Below, one piece after another: positions 36,776 through 40,410 of a stretch of 40,410 bases of DNA; the first letter of the stretch is position 1; every line of letters begins with the position of its first letter. A program made the translations under genes and the position numbers. Under the pieces are notes generated by a model. That model ran no database searches and was not told the origin of the DNA. It was given only the letters and a program-made list of their open reading frames with translations. This DNA comes from Saprospiraceae bacterium (lineage in GTDB: Bacteria; Bacteroidota; Bacteroidia; Chitinophagales; Saprospiraceae): the NCBI GenBank assembly GCA_020850225.1, contig JADZFD010000027.1, positions 1 through 40,410 of the forward strand. Direction: 5' to 3'.

Positions 36776-38050
36776 TTATTGATTGCTTTTTACTTTGAGC
36801 TCAAAGCAGGTAATCTCCGGCCACATACCTACACGACCCGGAAATCCCAAGAAGCCAAATCCGCGGTTGACGTATAAATGTCGGTCATGCTCAGTATATA
36901 AACCCAACCATTTTTCATACCGGTACTCCGCAGGTGACCACTTGAAATTTTTCAATTGTACCCCAAACTGAAATCCATGTGTATGGCCGCTCATCGTGAG
37001 ATGTATTTTTTTATGGAAGTGTTTTATCTGCTCATCCCAGTGTGTGGGATCATGCGACATCAATACGTTGAATGTACCATCAGCCAATCCTGCTGTTGCC
37101 TTTGCCAGGTCTCCCTTTTTAGGAAACCATTTGTCTCTTCCCCAGTTTTCAACACCTATTATCTGAATAGATTGATTATCGATGGTGATGGTACGGTTTG
37201 TATTATTGAGCAGTTCAAACCCCATCCTGGTATGTTTGTTTGCAAAATCTTCATAATAGGCTTTTTCTGCTTCCGGATTATTACGGTCATAGACACCGAG
37301 ATAATCGTGATTGCCGGTGACAGAAAATTTACCATATCTGGCTTTTATATTGGCAAAAATATCGAGATAAGGATCGATTTCATCTTTTTCAAAATTGACC
37401 AAATCCCCTGTAAAAACCACAATATCCGGATTTAATGCATTGATTTTTTCAATGCCCAATGCCACTTTTTCGTGATTATCAAAACTACCTGCATGTATGT
37501 CCGAAATCTGTATAATTCTGAACCCATCGAATGCTTCAGGTAATTCGCTGAATTCCAGTCCAACATTTTCAACAGTATATTTGTATTTGCCCCTGGTAAT
37601 CCCGTAAAGCATACTCAGGAATAATGTTCCAGACAAAAACGTACCGGTAGTAGATATAAATCGTCTTCTTTCGGGTAGAAACATATGTTCTGCCTTCGAG
37701 GGTTGTGAACCGAAAAAGCTTTTAAAGTAATTCAGAATCCCAATCAGTATGCGGCCACTATCCTGAATAAGTAAGGTAAATGTAAAAAGTATTTTAGAAA
37801 AAAACAGTGCCATCAGCAATCCGGTAAGCATATTGACCGTTTCTGTTCTGTATATCGGCCTGTCATGTACAAAGTAATAAATCAGTCCGGCTAAAACTAT
37901 ATAACTCAATAAGGTAACAGAGATATACGAATACCTGAATATCCGGTACATTCTGTCTGATAAATTAAAACTCCTGGCAGCATAATAGCAGTATATGTCC
38001 TGAATGATAAAAAACAAAGCTACCAGCCCTAAAAATACTGATCTTCCCAT
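36776..38050 (-). CDS. Membrane-anchored metallophosphoesterase (YkuE-like)
   Basis: A 424-residue protein. Three membrane helices lie in the first 110 residues (about 3-21, 42-64, 76-98), then a basic RRRF followed by a fourth hydrophobic segment (about 135-150). The calcineurin-type catalytic domain (about 175-424) has the complete binuclear metal site: ISDIHAG (DxH), FTGDLVN, TGNHDY, MSHDP and SGHTHGFQFG. Relatives such as YkuE act on exported phospholipid head groups or UDP-sugars; the substrate is not determined here. It is transcribed in the same direction as pafA upstream and meaB downstream, with gaps of 209 and 60 bases, so operon membership is uncertain. Confidence 0.87.
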   Translation of the reverse strand: MGRSVFLGLVALFFIIQDIYCYYAARSFNLSDRMYRIFRYSYISVTLLSYIVLAGLIYYFVHDRPIYRTETVNMLTGLLMALFFSKILFTFTLLIQDSGRILIGILNYFKSFFGSQPSKAEHMFLPERRRFISTTGTFLSGTLFLSMLYGITRGKYKYTVENVGLEFSELPEAFDGFRIIQISDIHAGSFDNHEKVALGIEKINALNPDIVVFTGDLVNFEKDEIDPYLDIFANIKARYGKFSVTGNHDYLGVYDRNNPEAEKAYYEDFANKHTRMGFELLNNTNRTITIDNQSIQIIGVENWGRDKWFPKKGDLAKATAGLADGTFNVLMSHDPTHWDEQIKHFHKKIHLTMSGHTHGFQFGVQLKNFKWSPAEYRYEKWLGLYTEHDRHLYVNRGFGFLGFPGRVGMWPEITCFELKVKSNQ

Positions 38051-38259
38051 ATATACTTTTAAAATAACCGGAATTTACCTGTGAAGTAAATTATAAATCA
38101 GGGGACATACATACGTTTATCAAAAACAATACTTAAAAGCATTCCTGTATGATTATCTATATTCGACGCAATAATCCCTGGTGTGTATATCGGTAAACAA
38201 ACAGTAAATTCAGGTTAATTGTTGTACAAACTGCTATGTTCTGTAAAGTTTTCCTGTGA

Positions 38260-39912
38260 TTATCTCAAAACATCAATCAGTGGCTTACCTATGTTGCCAT
38301 TGGGTTCCTGAATATGCAGTAATGCAGCAAGCGTCGGTGCAATATCTGTCATGTAGGCCGGTGCATGCGAGTTGCCCTGACGTATTCCCCAACCCATAAA
38401 TACCAATGGTATATGACTGTCGTAAGGATTCCAGGCGCCGTGAGTCGTACCGGTTTTGTCTTTGTAGAATCCATACCACTGTGGTTCAAGAATAACCTGT
38501 ATATCGCCACTTCTCTTGTAATTATAGCCATTGATAGACATGGATTTTATAGGTTCCGGAAAGCTGGACAGGCTCAATTGTTCCATATCGGCAGCAAAAG
38601 CCACACCATCCTGCTTTTTCAGGAAGTTAATAACGTACTGCTTGATTTTTTTGTCGTCTAGTTGCAGGGAATCAATGAGTTTATAGTCCAGAAACACCTG
38701 GTTGTTGGTCATGGTATAAACCAATTTTTTATGACCGAATGTTTTTATAAGTTGCTCTTCCAATGCCATTCCCAGTTCTTTTTTGTACAGGAAGCCACCA
38801 TTCCCTTTCTCATCAGCTATATACTGGGGATTATGTGCAGCACCGTGATCTGCCGTTAGAAATACAGTATAATTTCCTTTGCCAACGTGATTGTCCAGAA
38901 AGGAAAAGAAATCGGCAAGGTCTTTATCCAGTCTTAGGTAGGTATCTTCTATTTTGGCTGAATTAATAGCAAACTGATGGCCGATATAATCCGTAGATGA
39001 TAAACTTATAGCCATAAAGTCGGGAACATTAGCCGGGTTTTTTCCCATTTTTTCAAAGGTAAGCACCGTTTGTGCCAGCTTTAATGTAACCGTATTTCCA
39101 AAAGGTGTTGATTTTATTACATCTCTGTTCTTTTTAGCTGCTGCATCTTTCAGATTGATAGGAAAGCGCACATGCTCGCCCTTGACATAACTGCCCTCAT
39201 ACGGATTGTCGTCTTTAACCCTGTCGAAGTAAGTATTCAGAGGATACATCGGGCTCCAGCCTTCATCCAGGTATTTTTTGGTCAGGTCAGCTTTGTTGAA
39301 ATCCCTGACATAACCCGGCAAATCATTCATATAGAAAGTACTGCTGACCCAGTTGCCGTCGACCATCCAGTAGGCAGCATCTGCAAAGTGTCCTGCAGGG
39401 AGAATGCCTCCCCGGTCTTTTAAGGAAATGCCGACTACCTTGGATTTGAAGTCTGTTGCCAGCTTCAGCTCGTCCGTAATAGTCGTAGTTAATAGATTGC
39501 GCGGCGACATTTTTCCTTCGAATTTATCAGGATCCAGACCTACACCCTTTACACTGTCATCCTGTGTACAGTACATGTCTTTTTGTGTGGCTCTGATCAT
39601 GAAGTTATTGCCTGCAATCCCGTGAATAGCCGGAACACTTCCTGTATAAATCGTGGAATGTCCTATGGCTGTATAGGTAGGAATATAGGGGATTTGCGTG
39701 TTTTCAACGGCAAAACCCTGGTTTAACATACGCTTGAATCCATTATTGTTGTACCTGTCATAGTACTTGTACAAATAGTCCCAGCGCATCTGATCCACAA
39801 CGATACCGACGACGAGTTTGGGACGGTCATTGTTGTTTTTAAGTTGTGCTTGTACATTTGAAAAATTCAATATGAAGATCAAAATGTAAATAAAATGGAA
39901 AATGCGTTTCAT
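38260..39912 (-). CDS. pafA: PafA-type alkaline phosphatase, periplasmic
   Basis: A 550-residue exported phosphomonoesterase of the alkaline phosphatase superfamily. Signal peptide ends near VQAQ (residue 23). Residues matching the well-studied Elizabethkingia PafA: D40 in VVDQMRWDYL, nucleophile Thr in IPTYTAIGHS (T81), Asn in HGIAGNNF, the monoesterase-specific Lys and Arg in SLKDRGG, and zinc ligands in DYIGHQ, TADHGAAH and THGAWNP. The Lys/Arg pair argues for monoesterase over diesterase (NPP) activity. PafA enzymes are typically not repressed by phosphate, and no Pho-box-like site is obvious. A good promoter element (TAACTTTG) lies 23 bases upstream. Confidence 0.88.
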   Translation of the reverse strand: MKRIFHFIYILIFILNFSNVQAQLKNNNDRPKLVVGIVVDQMRWDYLYKYYDRYNNNGFKRMLNQGFAVENTQIPYIPTYTAIGHSTIYTGSVPAIHGIAGNNFMIRATQKDMYCTQDDSVKGVGLDPDKFEGKMSPRNLLTTTITDELKLATDFKSKVVGISLKDRGGILPAGHFADAAYWMVDGNWVSSTFYMNDLPGYVRDFNKADLTKKYLDEGWSPMYPLNTYFDRVKDDNPYEGSYVKGEHVRFPINLKDAAAKKNRDVIKSTPFGNTVTLKLAQTVLTFEKMGKNPANVPDFMAISLSSTDYIGHQFAINSAKIEDTYLRLDKDLADFFSFLDNHVGKGNYTVFLTADHGAAHNPQYIADEKGNGGFLYKKELGMALEEQLIKTFGHKKLVYTMTNNQVFLDYKLIDSLQLDDKKIKQYVINFLKKQDGVAFAADMEQLSLSSFPEPIKSMSINGYNYKRSGDIQVILEPQWYGFYKDKTGTTHGAWNPYDSHIPLVFMGWGIRQGNSHAPAYMTDIAPTLAALLHIQEPNGNIGKPLIDVLR

Positions 39913-39934
39913 ACTTTTTATATTATTTTAGTGC

Positions 39935-39942
39935 CAAAGTTA
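39935..39942 (-). promoter_or_regulatory. Putative Bacteroidota -7 element for pafA
   Basis: On the minus strand TAACTTTG matches TAnnTTTG exactly and lies 23 bases before the start codon. No clear -33 TTTG is seen. The promoter lies only 40 bases from the right MITE-like copy. Confidence 0.5.
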
Positions 39943-39981
39943 AGTATAATTATCGGGATTGAAGTATAGAACGGCTGGAAT

Positions 39982-40410
39982 GTGTGTATAACAAATTACA
40001 CTTTTATTGTAAAATCTTATTGCTTCACTATATTTTGTCGCCTTTTTTTGCTCTCACCTATTCCTTTGGAATGCTAACGCGGGCTTGGCTTTTACTTTTT
40101 TCATTGCCAAAAAAGTAAACAAAAAGTCCAGGTCAAAAAAGGCGATTGCAGGGCACCGTTCTCTTCATGGTCAAAATGCTTTTTCTATCGCATGCAGTGG
40201 TATTTTCCTGTGTTTACTGCTATTTTTGCGATAGACGCACTTTTGACATTACGATCACTATCGCTTGTTTTTGACCAGGCTTGTTTAAATCATACAGCCT
40301 AAATCAATAGCTTTTAACATTATTAAGAAAGAATGACTTACTTGGCTTTTAGTTACATGTATAATCAGGAATATTATATTATCAAAATTTTGTGCAATTT
40401 GTTATACACA
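39982..40410 (+). mobile_element. MITE-like element, right copy, with both terminal inverted repeats
   Basis: About 430 bases bounded by GTGTGTATAACAAATTACAC (39982-40001) and GTGCAATTTGTTATACACA (40392-40410, at the window edge), inverted repeats with one mismatch over the 19 bases seen. The core 40084-40269 is about 97% identical to the inverse of 1-186. It contains a perfect 11-bp hairpin (40091-40101 with 40109-40119) and repeated CTATCGC/GCGATAG segments. No open frame of note, so this 498-base stretch after pafA holds no gene. The termini match the end of the transposase remnant at 13140-13159, so that family is the likely mover. Confidence 0.8.

Noticed and set aside
38051-38259. A small RNA or short gene between the metallophosphoesterase and pafA
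   Set aside because: No stable hairpin with a T-run, no tRNA-like cloverleaf and no open frame with supportable features in the 209 bases.
1-40410. A 40-kb composite transposon bounded by the inverted repeats
   Set aside because: The interval carries core genes (parE, clpB, purL, rsgA) and no complete transposase. The right copy has both of its own termini, so the copies look like independent short elements.

Overview
The window reads as chromosomal DNA of a Bacteroidota bacterium, most likely from the Saprospiria. The evidence is the type IX secretion (T9SS) C-terminal sorting domains on four large secreted proteins, many HYR-type Ig-like repeats, no Shine-Dalgarno-like sites but several matches to the Bacteroidota -7 promoter element TAnnTTTG, and the housekeeping set (Bacteroidota-type ParE, full-length PurL, PafA-type phosphatase, bacterial GGGPS). 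I see no tRNA, rRNA, CRISPR array or prophage.

Layout. 1-255 is part of a dispersed repeat; a second copy lies inverted at 39982-40410, bounded by 20-bp terminal inverted repeats (TIRs). 321-3565 is a tightly packed + strand cluster: parE, a DUF3820 protein, a lipoprotein and a CsaA-like tRNA-binding-domain protein. 3757-4940 holds a nitrobindin-like protein and a small lipoprotein. 5002-7520 (-) is a two-component operon: a TPR histidine kinase and a LytTR response regulator, overlapping by 4 bp. The 346-bp divergent region 7521-7866 carries two pairs of TTCAGAACA boxes spaced like LytTR operators, facing the kinase operon on one side and a 1705-residue secreted protein on the other (P domains, HYR-like domains, NHL propeller, cohesin-like domains, dockerin-like module, T9SS signal). 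13140-13904 is an IS scar: the 3' end of an ISKra4-like transposase ending in the same 20-bp TIR that bounds the flanking repeats. 13905-19413 (-) is a two-gene operon of secreted proteins (M4 peptidase/beta-helix fusion and a propeller protein). Then come clpB (-), a strong hairpin terminator, and a 1668-residue HYR protein (-). 27787-39912 is mostly housekeeping: purL, a lipoprotein, pepD, GGGPS with rsgA (translationally coupled), meaB, a membrane metallophosphoesterase and pafA.

How it fits together. The secreted proteins look like cell-surface or exported structural and enzymatic proteins. Two of them share a complex C-terminal block (dockerin-like module, W-rich linker ending DFIAIKxGDV, cohesin-like domain, T9SS tail). 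The LytTR system next to the largest one probably controls it and itself; this is inferred from operator-like sites and gene order. The flanking repeats look like non-autonomous elements mobilised by the family of which the 13.2-kb transposase remnant is a relic.
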